A DNA stretch of 64,000 nucleotides, taken from the NCBI GenBank assembly GCA_020746875.1, contig JAGTJL010000017.1:620001-684000 (forward strand). The letters are read 5' to 3'. A model generated the notes under the pieces. It was not told where the DNA came from and searched no databases. It saw nothing but the letters and a program-made list of their open reading frames with translations. The DNA is from Rhexocercosporidium sp. MPI-PUGE-AT-0058. Its lineage: Eukaryota > Ascomycota > Leotiomycetes > Helotiales. The translations under genes and the position numbers were made by a program. Below, in pieces: positions 11,981 to 24,233 of the stretch (the first letter of the stretch is position 1; the number at the start of each line of letters is the position of its first letter).

Positions 11981-12006
11981 ATTGAAAGGTTTTTATACCT
12001 TTCAAT
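11981..12006. repeat. Perfect 10-bp inverted repeat, 6-nt loop
   Basis: ATTGAAAGGT at 11981-11990 is mirrored by ACCTTTCAAT at 11997-12006. It could form a short hairpin or be a dimeric binding site. No neighbouring gene explains it. Confidence 0.6.
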
Positions 12007-12385
12007 AGTAAAATCAAAGAATTACACAATAATGTCAATCAGTACTTGATTTATAAACGTCCGAAAAATAGAGATCCTTTAGTACAAAACCCCCTTTACA
12101 TACATATACACGGATTGTGCACACAACAGGAAATACGATGAGTATTCTCCGGAAAATAAAGCTTCCGCTCCGATCAACCTTCCCATCCCTGGGAGCCTAC
12201 TAGTCTAAGTGCGAGGCTGATCCGACTTGAATATGACGACACTGAGTCGATATTGGAAGAGCTGGGAACTCGACACAAAGCAGATTCGTCACCTATCCTA
12301 AGTCAAGAGTAGAATTTCTAATATGAGTCGGCCGCAGGTCTGTTTGTAATATCATTAATACAAGCCATCAACAACACCCTCGTCT

Positions 12386-13100
12386 CACACACGATGGCTC
12401 TCCCCGACTCACCAACCCTACTCATAGTTTTAACGTCCACCGCTTCCATCCCCCGCCCTCAAATCAACCAGCCCTCCCGCTCTACATCCCACCATGCCTC
12501 ACCAACCCCCCTCACCACTTCCATCCACCTTCCCCAGAGCAGCCGCTTCGAATCCAAATCGAAGGTCCCTTGCTAGCTCTTCAGAAACTCCTTCCAGAGG
12601 TGTCATGGCATATCCCCCACAACTTCCCCAAATTTCCGTTGGAAGGCGGCCCCAAGCTAGCGGAGCTGGCGTTTCGGACAATATACCACCGGGATGTACG
12701 GCCTGATTTCGCTGGAGATATGGTAGTGCGGGATGAATACAAAGGTTGGTTGGTAGAAGCCCGACCAATAGTGTATGAAGCTATCTTCTAACATTGTTTG
12801 GTCAAATAGCTTGTACTAATACGGCCTTTTATGTGCGATAGTATGATTGGTTGTTATGGAGTTACATTCGACCATCTTGTCTCGCCTGACGACACCGATC
12901 CAGAAGTCCTTCAAATTAATATCGTTGAAATCGAAGATGATGAAGGGCTATATGCAAAAAAGTATAACCCTTTTAACATCGACCCGGAAGAGTATACTGG
13001 GAAGAAGGTGCTTACTGTGCCGAGGTGCTGTCAGAAAAGAAAAGGAACAACGGACCGGAAGAGGATTAATGATGCAGTAAATGCTAGGGATGGTGGATGA
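12386..13100 (+). pseudogene. Possible relic of an uncharacterised gene
   Basis: Two adjacent open stretches look protein-like but do not join. The first (about 12528-12791) reads EGPLLALQKLLPEVSWH and ends VEARPIVYEAIF. The second (12843-13100) reads MIGCYGVTFDHLVSPDDTD followed by PFNIDPEEYTGKKVLTVP. A plausible acceptor (GCGATAG) sits between them, but no donor gives the right phase. I therefore treat it as a decayed or mis-modelled gene. No family is recognised. Confidence 0.3.
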
Positions 13101-13849
13101 GACGGTCTATTAGTGATATACCAAGAGGAATAGAAATTAGTCGTAGTTTTAGAATTAGGCAGCGAATCGCGAGTCTCTGGGTTGGGACACCCGTCTTTGA
13201 CCCTTCTAGTCTCGGCTAATTACTAATTACATGGCCAGAACTATAATGATCCGTATAACTTATATTGTACACATCTTTGACAATAATTGTTAGCTGAGGT
13301 TTTCGGAAGGATTGAAAAATGACATACGATGTGAAATTATAAGACAAAGATTAGATTCCGTAGGGGATCTGTTGATCCTTTGAGGTTGAATGAACTGTGA
13401 GTTGTAAAAGATAAGGCAGCTCATTCTTTCCCAGAAGTTACGAAGGAGAGAATCATCACCTTTGTATCCTTTTAAGGGCACCAACCGCGTTATTAAACAG
13501 ATGGCATAAATCTGTAGACTTCACATGCCACTGATCTGTCTCCATATCTTCTAAAGTATTTTATTGATGCCCGCGTTTTCTCGTGGAAAACAGCTGGTCA
13601 GAGGGGGGCCGAGGCCGAGTCATCGACGCTTGCCTTCCGCACCGAGCGACTGATGGGAGAGAGCTGGGCAATGAGGCGGTTCTGGCTAACTTATGCACGG
13701 AAAAGCGAGACGTTTAATGCTGTCTTCTGGAAATGTTGGATAAGGCCAAATGGCAGGAACTCAAATTCACGGTTCCGCTTTGCCCGCATGCGCGTTCCTC
13801 TCCTCATATGTTGGCGGAGGTCAAGCAGGCAGTAGAGAGGGGATTAAAT

Positions 13850-14218
13850 CATCAGCTAGCTGTTGAACGAGGAGCCGAAGTTGACGAAGGACAGAAATAG
13901 CAGGTTCTTCATATATTCATGGGACAGCGCAAAACAGGATCAGGGCAGTTGTGTCCCGTATGGGGTTGTTTACTCCCTTCGCGATAGCCAGCTCGCGATC
14001 TGGCTTGGTGTTTGCCCACCACGCAAGTTGACAACGCTCGCTTACAGTACAGTACTGTGCTGTGCTGTGGCTGGAGCCGAAAAGAGGCGTCTGTCGAAAC
14101 TACCTACTGGTCGCGCAGCCTTTGGATAAATATTAATAGATAAGTTTATGAGATGAAACAGCTATGCGCTTAAGCTTCACAGAATTTCTATTTTGATGAA
14201 ATTGCCGCGCATGAAGGT
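13850..14218. repeat. Diverged duplicated segment, copy B
   Basis: Partner of copy A at 10969-11628, same orientation, about 2.9 kb away. It keeps the two ends of copy A but lacks most of the middle. Copy B ends about 135 bases before the start codon of the AIM9-like pseudogene. Confidence 0.75.
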
Positions 14219-14352
14219 GCGTGCCAGGTGAGTTAAGTCTCGGGCGTGAGCCACCCTATCCCATCGAGCCCCACCCCTGTGGCCGTATTCTACTCCTATA
14301 CTCTCCTTGCTTCTCTAATCTCTACCCTCTAGTATGCTTCTTTCTTGCGGCT

Positions 14353-16214
14353 ATGTTTAGATTACTCCGACGGCTTTATCAACCTGCACTCGGAAGCCAG
14401 TCCACACGGCCGGTTCTTGCAGCAGCAACCAGCAGTAGAGCTTTTCATACCCCCCTATGTGCGGAGACTGAAGAATATATGCAAGATTGTGAGCATAATA
14501 TATATCCCGCTCCTAAGGAACCTGCTCAATAATATCATCAAAGTGACTGACCCTTATCACTATACCACCGGACGCTGGCTGAATCGCGACAAGTTACAAC
14601 GTGGTGCTCGGTACGTCAAGTTCGATTTTCCCGCCCTGTGCAAGAAGGCTGTATGAGAAGAAGGAAGGGGGATTCAACAGAGTCTTTATTTTATATCTGG
14701 ACAATGGAGAGCGTGTTGTTGCTAGAGTGCCCTTTCGTATTGCTGGTCCGCGAAGATTGGTCACCAACTCGGAAGTGGCGACTATGACTTATGGTATGGT
14801 AGAAAGCGTACGCAAATAAATCCAGTCATTGGCTAACGCATATCCAGCAAGGACGTTTACAAAAATACCAGTCCCCAAAGTCCTCGACTGGAGCGACGAC
14901 GACAATAATTCTATCGGCTCCGAGTATATTATAATGGAACACGTTCCTGGGGTTCAGCTACACGAGAAATGGCCTTCCATGAATCCTCATCAACACATGC
15001 TATGCGTAAAAAAGGTGGCCTTCATTGTGACTGAGATGGCAAAGCTTCCATTTCCGGCATACGGCAGTCTGTATTTTGCTAACGCGCCAATCGATCCGAA
15101 ATCAAAAATTGCATTTGCCGAAGGTTTCTGTATAGGGCCTCATTGTGGCACGCAATACTGGGACTGTGACGCTGGAGAGGCTCGATTCTACGAAGAAAAA
15201 CCTCCTAACAGAGGGCCTTGTATGTTGACACTTCTGTGACAACTCTAGGAGACTATTTCTGGAACTGACGTTAATGCGCTTTCCCTAGGGACTGGATTAC
15301 AACCCTATTGCTCTGGCCTGATCGATGCCGGCTTCTCGCGAATTCCAAAGTCTGACAGTCCTGTAGATGCATTACCTTATCGAGGTTCTGTGCAAGAGCA
15401 TCTCCATCCCCTGAGCATCAGTGAGAAAGTAATTGACGAACTAGTCAAAGCCCCGATTATCCACAAGGTGGCCAGTCCAACATTGCTTCACCCTGACCTC
15501 CATAAAAGAAATATTTACGTCTCGGTAGAAGATCCTTCCTGCGTGACCGCAATCATCGATTGGCAATCTACCAGTATCGAACCGACATTCGTCTACGCGA
15601 ATGAGACGCCGGATCTAGCTGAGGATCCCGCGGCCGACGTCCCAGTCTTGGAAAAGTTATTGTCTTCAGCAGAAGATAATACTTCCAGCGAAGCAGCCAC
15701 CGAGGAAGCTGTGGTAGGGAGTCCAGAGGAAGAGGCAGCAAGAAAAAGACACGAGAAAGATGTCTAGACGTGTAGGCAAACCTTCGAAGTTGTACTAAGA
15801 GGCTACGCTCCAAAACTCCATGATGCCAGAACTATGGACCAAACCCTGCTCAGGCCTTTCCGCTATTGCGGCGCATCCTGGAGGGACAGCGCGGCAGCAC
15901 TCCGACAGGAACTGATCGAGCTCTCGCAACGCTGGACTGAGCTGGGGCTTCCTGGTTCTTGTCCGTACCAACCCACGCTAGAAGAGCTCGCGGAACACGC
16001 CAAACAGTATGAAGACTTCGAAAGCGCCCAGCAGTTGAAGATATTCCTCAAGCGCGCCCTGGACGCGGATTCAGACGGGTGGGTCCCCGCTGGGAACTGG
16101 GAAGCAGCAAGGAAGGAGCATAAAACCCTTTTCGACCAGTGGATAGAGAGTATCAAGGAGTCTGGGAGCAGTGAAGACCACGCCAGAAAACTTTGGCCAT
16201 TTGACGAGATATGA
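14353..16214 (+). pseudogene. AIM9-like mitochondrial APH-fold kinase, disrupted
   Basis: Three introns remain intact (14489-14543, 14794-14847, 15220-15288). The protein begins with a mitochondrial-type presequence (MFRLLRRLYQPALGS) and shows the expected order of AIM9-family blocks: GRWLNRDKLQR, YEKKEGGFNRVF, VPKVLDWSDD, EYIIMEHVPGVQLHEKW, then the catalytic-loop-like HPDLHKRN and IIDWQST, and a C-terminal FRYCGASWRDSA. Two lesions break it. At about 14653 the frame shifts between CKKA and YEKKEGG, where relatives have roughly ten more residues. At 15765-15767 an in-frame TAG interrupts the protein, yet conserved coding continues in the same frame to 16214. No intron can remove either lesion. 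A sequencing error is possible for one but less likely for both. Confidence 0.85.
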
Positions 16215-17168
16215 ACAGTGTGATTCACATCCGTGGCACGGCACAGAACTAGGCATTCTGCTCCGCAAGGGGTGGGCTCTTTTGAACAACCGCAGCATCT
16301 CTTCGTGAACTTCTCGATGTTTGTTTGTGATCCATCGTGTATAGAGTGTAACGTTGCGGTTCTTAGATTTACTAGATTAACACCACGTATTTCCTTCGCC
16401 CTTGTATTATCTTACTACTGCATCACAGCACTATCCGCATTGAAAGACTATGGTCAGCGAGTTCGCAGCTCTGCTCACCTTCCCGAATAGGAACAGAATT
16501 TTGCGGGTGAAGATTCAGTTCCTCCGAATCGCGACTCCGAGTTGTTCCAAATGTAGCACTTCAAACCGCTTACTCCTCCTAATCCTTTACAAACTCCTCG
16601 GTAGCTCTTCCTCGTTCGCCAATCTCTATTCGTCAACCTTCTTATGGGAATCCTACTTGCCCTATAACTAAGGCTTGGAGACAAACTTCTATACTTTGTC
16701 CCAATGAGGGCTTGTTGCTACAAGGAGAGAAACCTTGAGGATAAGTGCAAAGGAGAGCATAGCGAGGAACGTGGTGACGAAGGGGTCATGACTGCGGCTC
16801 GAAGAAGTTCTTGAGTTAGGTCAAGACAAGGCCTGGTTATGGCCCGAGGTCCTTGACTGCGCCTTGAGTATTAGGAGGTGTTTATTTTCGAATTCTTACT
16901 AGTAGATTTCATACTGTGAGTTGATCGTCTCATGGGAGTCACTCAGAGGCAGAGAGGGCAGTGCTCTGAATAATGATGTCCCGGTGAATCACAGTACGCT
17001 CAACCATCAAACTAATTGAACCATTACTGAAGCACTCTATTAGCCAGAGAAGCTCTGAGGCCATAGATACCACGAGTTCCTCGCGTCTAGCATAATCCAC
17101 AACGTCCACATCGTAATCCCAAGATTTGTTTACCGCTCGGTAAACAAAGTTCCAACCTCGACCTCTGT
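16215..17168. other. Intergenic spacer
   Basis: About 950 bases with only short, unrecognisable open frames on both strands. No RNA gene or repeat was identified. Confidence 0.45.
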
Positions 17169-17703
17169 TTAAGCGAACGCCATTCCAGCAAGTGTAAGCA
17201 TCGCGAAAATTATTTCATCTTTGGGATAAGGATGGCTAGCGTAATATGATTCACCGGCAAAAACGCAATCGTTGTAAATATCGAGTCGCTTTGCGGAGTC
17301 ATGACTTTGCAGAGGTCCTGTTGGGGTGGAGTGTGATGACTGCTGGTATGGACGGTACGCATCCTGGAGATATCTGAGGCCCTGCACTTTTTTACTCTAA
17401 GCGAATCTCAACGGTCACTGGCCGAAGTCGACTCTTATTCAAAAGTGACATAAGACCAACAGACCCACAGTAATACTCCCAAGAAAGGAAAGAAATGTCA
17501 TCCATAACGCTCCACTCCTCCACTGTTCCACTGCCCTTGCAGATATCATCCAGCTTTTGATAGGCGGCACTTTTGACTACGCCGTACTTCCGTACATCCA
17601 GGCGATTAATAAGACTGAATTGAATGGGCTTGATTCCCTCCGCTCTGTATATACATACACCATCCTCCACATCGTAGCTAGGCTCTCTACCACTTGCACT
17701 TCA
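17169..17703 (-). pseudogene. 5'-truncated, frameshifted relic of unknown gene
   Basis: Two protein-like frames lie in series on the minus strand. The first (17703-17392) contains YRAEGIKPIQFSLINRLDV and WEYYCGSVGLMSLLNKS and ends VEIRLE. The second (17387-17169) resumes in another frame as VQGLRYLQDAYRPY and ends LTLAGMAFA. An extra TAAAAAA-like insertion at the junction appears to break the frame. The upstream end opens without an ATG. I do not recognise the family. Confidence 0.35.
17648..17653 (+). promoter_or_regulatory. TATA-like box upstream of dienelactone hydrolase gene
   Basis: TATATA lies 115 bases before the ATG at 17769, a usual distance once a short leader is allowed for. Assignment rests on position only. 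Confidence 0.4.
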
Positions 17704-17768
17704 TACCTTGTTCAAGAACCCCTTCAGTAACCACTGACCAAACCCGAAACACGAACAACTCTTCAGCA

Positions 17769-19002
17769 ATGGAAGCAATCAACGGCCACAGCAAAGCGTG
17801 CTGCAACATCCCACCCGTCGTCTCAAAGGGCTATGAGCTCAAAGGGAAATATGAGACGATCGGAGGATTGAAGACTTGTAAGTACACATATCCTCCATCA
17901 ACTGCGCCGAACAATTGAATACTTACCCGCTATCAATAGATGTCACTGGCCCTTCCACAGCTACCAATGCTATCTTCGTGATCTATGATGTACGTCTTTG
18001 CCTCAATCTTCCGTGGCGAACTCCTATTTCTTTGGAGAAATTTCGATTTGGGATAGATTTCAATGTCCTGAGATGAGATAATGTTGCCATATTGGCCAAC
18101 AGACGTATCTTCAGAAGTCTAATCCTAACCACGCTCCTCAGATCTTTGGCTACTACGAACAAACCCTCCAAGGCGCCGACATCCTAGCAACCGCCGACCC
18201 AGAGCATTCCTACCAAGTATTCATGCCCGATTTCTTCGAAGGAACTCCTGCCGATTTAACCTGGTAAGCACCTCAAAACCAAATCTCACAGTTACACCCC
18301 CACTTTTCCACATCCCTCCCCTCCCCTCCCCCCAGCCAGAAACCAAAGATATCAAATCCAGAGTCCAGAGCCTGAGCCGAAGTACTGATGAGAACGCAGG
18401 TACCCGCCCAATACAGAGGAGAAGAAAACCGCTCTGTACGCCTGGTTCGCAACCCGTGGTCCAGCATTAGGAGTTGAGATGGCCCCAAAGATAGTAGCCG
18501 ACATCGAAGCTGCCTATGGGAAGAAGACATGGGCTGCTCTCGGCGTATGAACTTCCACTTTCCTTCCATCCTCTTTCCCTCTTTCCAACTCAAAATCAAA
18601 TCGATTTCCAGCCTTGGCAGTTCTAGCTCACAGTGGCTGACTCTAACCCAGTACTGCTGGGGCGGCAAAGTAATCTCCCTAACTTCCGGGCCCTCCACCC
18701 CCTGGACCGTAGCAGCACAATGCCACCCAGCCTTCATCAGCGCCGACGATGCATCCAAGATCACGATCCCGATGTGTATGCTCGCGTCGAACGAGGAGGA
18801 AGCCAAGGACGTGCAGGCGTTCGACGAGGCTCTCACGGTCGAGAAGCATGTCGAGACGTTCGAGACGCAGATCCATGGCTGGTTGAGCGCGAGGGCGGAT
18901 TTGGAGGATGAGGGGGTAAGGAAGGAGTATTTGAGGGGGTATGAGGTCTTGAGTAGGTGGTTTGGGAAGCATATTGGTGGGGTGGGGAAGGCGAGTTTGT
19001 AG
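17769..19002 (+). CDS. Dienelactone hydrolase family protein
   Basis: Exons 17769-17877, 17940-17989, 18142-18263, 18400-18544 and 18652-19002 give 258 residues, normal for the family. It is an alpha/beta hydrolase; the nucleophile motif GYCWGG places the catalytic Cys at residue 144, and the motif is split by the last intron (G before, YCWGG after). Earlier, IFVIYDIFGYYEQ matches the strand and loop before the active site, and DFFEG is the usual following motif. A C-terminal IHGW supplies the likely catalytic His. Family members hydrolyse dienelactone or related esters in aromatic breakdown; the real substrate is unknown. All introns have good GTAAGT-, GTACGT- or GTATGA-like donors. It is convergent with the pmt1-type gene. 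Confidence 0.93.
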
Positions 19003-19353
19003 GTTTGGAGGGCTTGTAATTGGAACCGGATTGTTGGGATAGATTGGGTAAGCAGAGTCTTGAGGATCGATATCCATCAGAAGATACATCCACCCCGAGA
19101 GTTCGATTCGCACTTTCATCCTCTCAGTGGGGGGAGAACTGAAGAGAGAGATTGTTAATTGATGTAGCTAGCTCGTGGAGTCTTTAAGGATATCGCCAAC
19201 CAATTGATCACGTTTGACATATAGAGCTAAAAGCAGACCGTAAAGCCATCATATTAATGAGATGCATAAAATCCCCTCTATTATACAAAGGCACGTTCCC
19301 CAAATTTTATCAACCCTCTTCGCCGTCACCCCCCATACAAATGAAAAATGTTG
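19003..19353. other. Convergent intergenic spacer
   Basis: 350 bases holding the 3' ends of the hydrolase (plus) and the mannosyltransferase (minus). Nothing else seen. Confidence 0.5.
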
Positions 19354-22300
19354 TTACGCGGCAGTTGCCTCATTGCCCTCACTCGCTGGCTTGGCTACAC
19401 CTGTATCGGCCTGTGCGATACTCTCCTCCTTGCTCTCATCAGCCTTGACTTCACGTTGAGCAGCTGGCTTCTCTTGCGAATCCGACTCTGGCTTGCCGAC
19501 AGTAGACGAGTCGGGGCCGTCAACATCCGGATGAGGAGGAGCCACTGGTTTGGCGTCTTCAGGCTGGGCAATTTCATTCCCTTGAGCGTCGACGAGTCGA
19601 GTACGGGTCTCGTAACGAGTCTTGAAGCTGACTTTGCCTTCGAGGGCCTTGACCTGCTCCGGGTCCAATAGGTTGCCGTCCTGATCTCTGTACTCGATCT
19701 TCTCCTCACGAGAAAGAATGCTCTGGCCTGGGTTCAGAGGAGGAGGGGAGACCTTGGGCTCTGCCGGAGCCTCGGAAATACCTGCTCGCTGTTGCTCCAC
19801 GATTGGCTTCTGTTCGCCTGCACCTGGTGCAGGTGCAACAGGGGCGTTGGTTGGAATCAATGGTGAGTCCGTCTTGTGGACACCCGCGTTGACATTAACA
19901 GCCTGGGCGGAGTATTGAGAATACTAGGAAGGAGGTCAGCCACGGTTCGGAAGGATCCTTGGGGGAATATGGAATTCATTTACATCTGTGAAGAAAGTGT
20001 TGCAGTCCCAGTCCCAAGTGTCGAAGAGCTTGACCTGTTTGCAAGCCGATTGGGTCCAGGGGTTACCATATGCAAGAGGAGAGTAGAGGCCAAAAGTGAT
20101 GATGGTCAGAGTGAGGAAGACAACAATACCAAGACGGCCGACCAATGGGTTCTCACGGAGACCGATGCCGGGGATACGAGCAGTGATGTGATCGTAGATC
20201 TGGCAGAGGGCGATAACCGCGAAGTAAAGGGCTGGGAAGTAGTGGTGGAGGAAAAGTTGACGTTGGAGAAGGTAGAATGGGAAGTAGTGGAAAGCCCATG
20301 CCAAGACCATTGTACCGATCTCGTAGTCGAAACGCTTGAAAATAACATTGCTGTAATCCTTGAAGCCTCGCTGCCATCGGAGAACAGCCAGACCCTTGAA
20401 GATGATATAGATAGCAACTGCAAGGGTGGATGTCCACCAAACAACGGGGTTGCCGATGAGATAGATTTGGCGGTGATCCTTGCCCCAAAAGTTAATACCA
20501 CGCTTGAGAATTGGCCAGGAATCCGGGCGAGAGTCCCAGGCGTGAGACTCAACAAGTCCAGCGTTGGTGTGGTACATAACCTTCTGCAGTTCCCAAAACT
20601 TGCCAAAGAAGCCAGGGTTTCTGTAGTTGACCTTCTCGGCGTCGGCTCCCAAAAGAGGGTGCTCGTTTTGCTCGACATACCAGACACTGTTAGGCAGAGT
20701 TCCACCCTTGGCACAAGTAACCTCTTGTTGCTCAGATGCCCACTCAGGAAGTTTGACTTTGTGCGAGAAAAGCACACATCCAGTCATAACATGGACAAGC
20801 TTGAACTTGGTTTGGATTGTTCGGAGGCGTTGCTTGGCAGCATCTCCGTCAGACAACTTCTTGATGATCTCAACTCTGAAGTAGTCGTTGGCGTCACCCT
20901 CGAATCCTTCGTAACCATAAGCAGAAACTTCATTTTGCCAATCAGCCTCGGTGACCGGGGGTCGGACATCGTGGGAATGAAGACGTCGGCTCGTGGTTAA
21001 GTGGAAAAGCTTGACGGTATCACCATCCTTGATGAAGGTAGGTGGGCTAAGTGCGTCCCAAGCGAGAGATCCGTTAATTGGCTCTCCCTTGATGTCAAGA
21101 GGTTGGGTCATGTTCTCGAGGAGCCAGACATTGTTTTCGTCCTTGTGTGGGTAGAGAGTGATCTGTTGCTGCTTGCTACCAGTGGGGTACATGAGGTTGT
21201 GCGAATGCAAGTATCCACCTTGAGTGTTGTGGTGTCTAATACTGACTCGGCTACCAAGAGCAACATCGACTGGGACATCTTGCATTGCCTTTGAATTAAG
21301 AGTGGCTTGGAACTCAGAGCTCATGAATCCGTCTCCGTCGCCTGGGTTCACCAAGCAGAGGAAGTGGATACCGAACATGGCCATGTAGAACGTGACCGGA
21401 ATGACAATGAGGCAGAAGACTCTCGAGACAACATGCTTGGCGAAAATGCGCTATAATGATCAGCAAGATCCCTGATCTGGGATGCTTTCGAGACTTACAG
21501 GGGTAACGGTCTTCACGTCTCCAAGAAGAACCCAAAGTTGCAAGATCGTCAAGACTCCAACCCATGCGATTGTGAGGAAACCAACCCACTTGACACTTGC
21601 TGTTGCACCCAAACCAAGACCGGTCATGGCCAACCAGAACCACCATGTTGGCTGGAAAGCCTTCGTGGGGCCCTGCTCGTGTTGGTTTGTGAAAGATGTG
21701 AAGGCCAATCCGGTGAAGGCGGTGAAAATCATAAGAGGGGAGTCGAGGAGGATCAATCGTGCTTGGGTAAGGAGACCGTTCTCTGCAGATGTATTAGCCA
21801 GTGCCCCAGAATCGAAATGTGACTTTCTCACCAAAAACAATCAACAGAGCACCCATTGCTGCAGTCCAGGTTCTGCATCCAACAGCCTTCAGGGTCAGAA
21901 ACATAGTTGGGACCAAGAAGATACCGCAGAGGGCTGGCAACATTCTCATGGCCACGTATGGCACACCAGGCTCAACATAATCCTTTCCAATGTCCTTGAA
22001 GTCAAACTCTCCATCAAATCCAGCCAACCATCCAGCGAGTGTAAGAAGTAATTTTGCGAGCGGTGGGTGAACGTCCATAAAGAACTTGCCCTTGATATAT
22101 TTCGATGCAAATCCACCAAAGCTACGCAGCCGTTAGCAATTGACCAGTCATTGTGCCACTCGCAGAGACTTACTGAACTTCATCGAATACCACACTGCTG
22201 GGCTGGTATATCCTGAACAATCTGACTACCGCAGCCAGAAATGTAACGGCGATCATGATCTGGTAGTCGGATCCTGGAAGCAGAAAGACATCGTTGTCCT

Positions 22301-22409
22301 GAACACCCTCGGAGGTGTAGTCATTGGGCTTCTTTACGATTGTCTGAGATGAGGGGCTTCGAGCGACCTTCGCAGGCGTCGGCGTGCCAGCTTTCGTAGG
22401 GCGAGCCAT
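19354..22409 (-). CDS. pmt1: Dolichyl-phosphate-mannose-protein mannosyltransferase, Pmt1 type
   Basis: Exons 22174-22409, 21832-22121, 21499-21782, 19984-21450 and 19354-19923 give 948 residues. It transfers mannose from dolichyl phosphate to Ser/Thr of proteins in the ER lumen. The first luminal loop holds the catalytic VVFDEVHFGGFASKYI (D76, E77). MDVHPPLAKLL follows, then helices, and MIR repeats (IRHHNTQGGYLHSH, HPHKDENN-like and RRLHSHDVRPPV). Four C-terminal helices include FKRFDYEIGTMVLAW. The cytosolic tail of about 180 residues carries YRDQDGNLLDPEQVKALEGK and KTRYETRTRLVD, which points to Pmt1 rather than Pmt2 or Pmt4; subfamily choice is from memory of tail presence. Start at MARPTKAG; an in-frame upstream Met exists but looks like leader. 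Confidence 0.95.
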
Positions 22410-23376
22410 GTTGGCAGATGTGTGGATGTTCAGGTAATGTAGGACGAGGAGAGAGAGGCTGGCAGGATGGAGCTTTGAGACCCACGCGTTTCTCCTGAGA
22501 TACACCCAGGACCCAAGTAAAAGTCGCAGTCAGTCCAGTCCCTAAAAGAAAGTAAAGAAGAAGTCGCAACAGTATTAAAAGTGCAGCATCGAAGACGAAG
22601 TTGAAGGACGGGTGGTCGAAGGGTTGGGCCAGAGTCCGCTTGTGGAAAGGAGAAAGTGTCCGTATCCATCCCTTTATCATGAAGCCAGATCGGCTGAGAA
22701 AGTTCACGGGGCGCGACAGGCTGCTAGCACTTGAAAGTCCTGGATTTTCAATTTGGACATTCAACCACCAATTAATTTTTATATTGTTATTTTCTAAATG
22801 AAGATTCACGTCAGATTCATCCTTATTCTAACACGCACATTTATCAGATCGCGTCGAAACAGAGTTCGTGGAGAAAAAAGTCCAAGAGCTTCAACTATAT
22901 TTAGAAACATCACAGTTCCGAATCGAGTAAAGCGCTGTAGGAGCTAGGAAACGAGGCTGAGAGCTCCTTCGTACAATGAGGTTAAAAGAGTAAATATGAA
23001 AATTGAAGTAAGGAGAGCTGCGTTAACAATAGTAATGAAATATAGTTGCTATCATAGCCACTTTGACAAAGTTGTAACGTTTAATTCTGCGAAATACATA
23101 CTCTAGCTGAAACAAAACACTTCTACCGCTCCACAGATGGGAGCAGTAGAGCTGGCAAGTTCTGACAGCCAGAGCAGAATCTACCTTCCAAGCCGACTCT
23201 ACTCACTATTAAAGCCACATGATAACTCACTATCAAATCATAAGAGCTGATCTCAGAATCCAATGACTGCCCCGTAGTTTCATTCTTGTGAAAACAATTC
23301 GCATGTACCTTATCTACAATACAACGATCCACCCCAACACATTCTAATAATCCGCCGGCGATCCAATTGACTTTCC
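22410..23376. other. Intergenic spacer
   Basis: About 970 bases: promoter side of pmt1 and 3' side of the small mitochondrial gene. No gene-like frame is convincing. Confidence 0.45.
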
Positions 23377-24233
23377 CTAGTAACCGTCCTTGCCCCACTT
23401 GTTGTACTTGTCGTGTAGCTCCTATAAAACTCGAAGTTAGCAGTGTTTTGACAAGCTACTCTTTTGCAGGCCAAATCATCCTTCCATTGATCTGCCCCGC
23501 TAGGCACCAGAGATATGGGTTTCTGATGAAACTCATAAGAGCCCATTCCTCGTCCAATTCCCACTAGAGATCTGGAGGTGCATTGCAGGCCCCATTGACC
23601 TTGACAGATCATTTGGGATATTCTTCTCAACATCCCCTCCGTCTACCTGTCCGAAAGAGTATATCCATGATGCCCATTCAATACACTCGGTAGCCCCCTT
23701 AACCCCTCTCACTAACACTCAACAATATAGAAAGTTCCGTACCTTTGGCAAGTTGACGTTTGGCACAATAACACTGTGTAGAGCGCTGGGAGCGTCCTTG
23801 GGAGGATTCTTTGGGTCGCCACCGGGGTGGTATTTGTACTTGTAATCACCTCTGGCCTTGTCGCCCTCGGTGGCCTCTCCCTGCCATGGCATGCTTCCAG
23901 CAGCAATGCTAACCTTTGACTCGGATGTCGCTGAAGTGGGTTTGCGGCCTGCAGAAAGGTCAATTGGGTCCTCAGTATCGTCGACGGGAGCGGGAGATGT
24001 ACCAAAATAGAATCCTGCAAGACCGAAGGCTCCAGACATGACGGCAAAAAGGATCTGGAGGTTGAAGGTTAGCAATTGAACTGGCCGTACGATGTTGGTC
24101 GATGGGCGCATACGTAGAGTTCGGGATCCCTCTTTGCTCCCTTGTTCAGGACATTGCCTTCGCTGCTTTTGGCTGCAGATGCAGCGGCTCTCATAAGAGT
24201 TGGTCTCATTGATCTGACGAGGGTTGGTCTCAT
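23377..24233 (-). CDS. Small mitochondrial membrane protein (B12D/MLRQ-like region)
   Basis: Exons 24114-24233, 23743-24054 and 23377-23421 give 158 residues. The first 30 residues are basic and Ser/Ala-rich (MRPTLVRSMRPTLMR), as in a mitochondrial presequence. NKGAKRDPELYILFAVMSGA then enters a single membrane helix ending near GFYFG; the K-RDPEL-helix layout resembles B12D/MLRQ proteins. A soluble part follows with SIAAGSMPWQG and YKYHPGGDPKNPPKDAPSAL, and the last 14 residues (ELHDKYNKWGKDGY) come from a tiny exon. I recall similar conserved fungal proteins without a firm name. Inner-membrane or respiratory-chain association is an inference. Confidence 0.88.

Noticed and set aside
14600..14670. 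Splicing to repair the AIM9-like frameshift
   Set aside because: The only donor (GTACGT) and nearby AG give an intron of about 35 bases and remove the conserved FDFPALC block, still leaving the frame wrong.
19876..21000. 374-codon plus frame opposite pmt1
   Set aside because: Antisense shadow of the mannosyltransferase exon; codon structure follows the minus strand gene.
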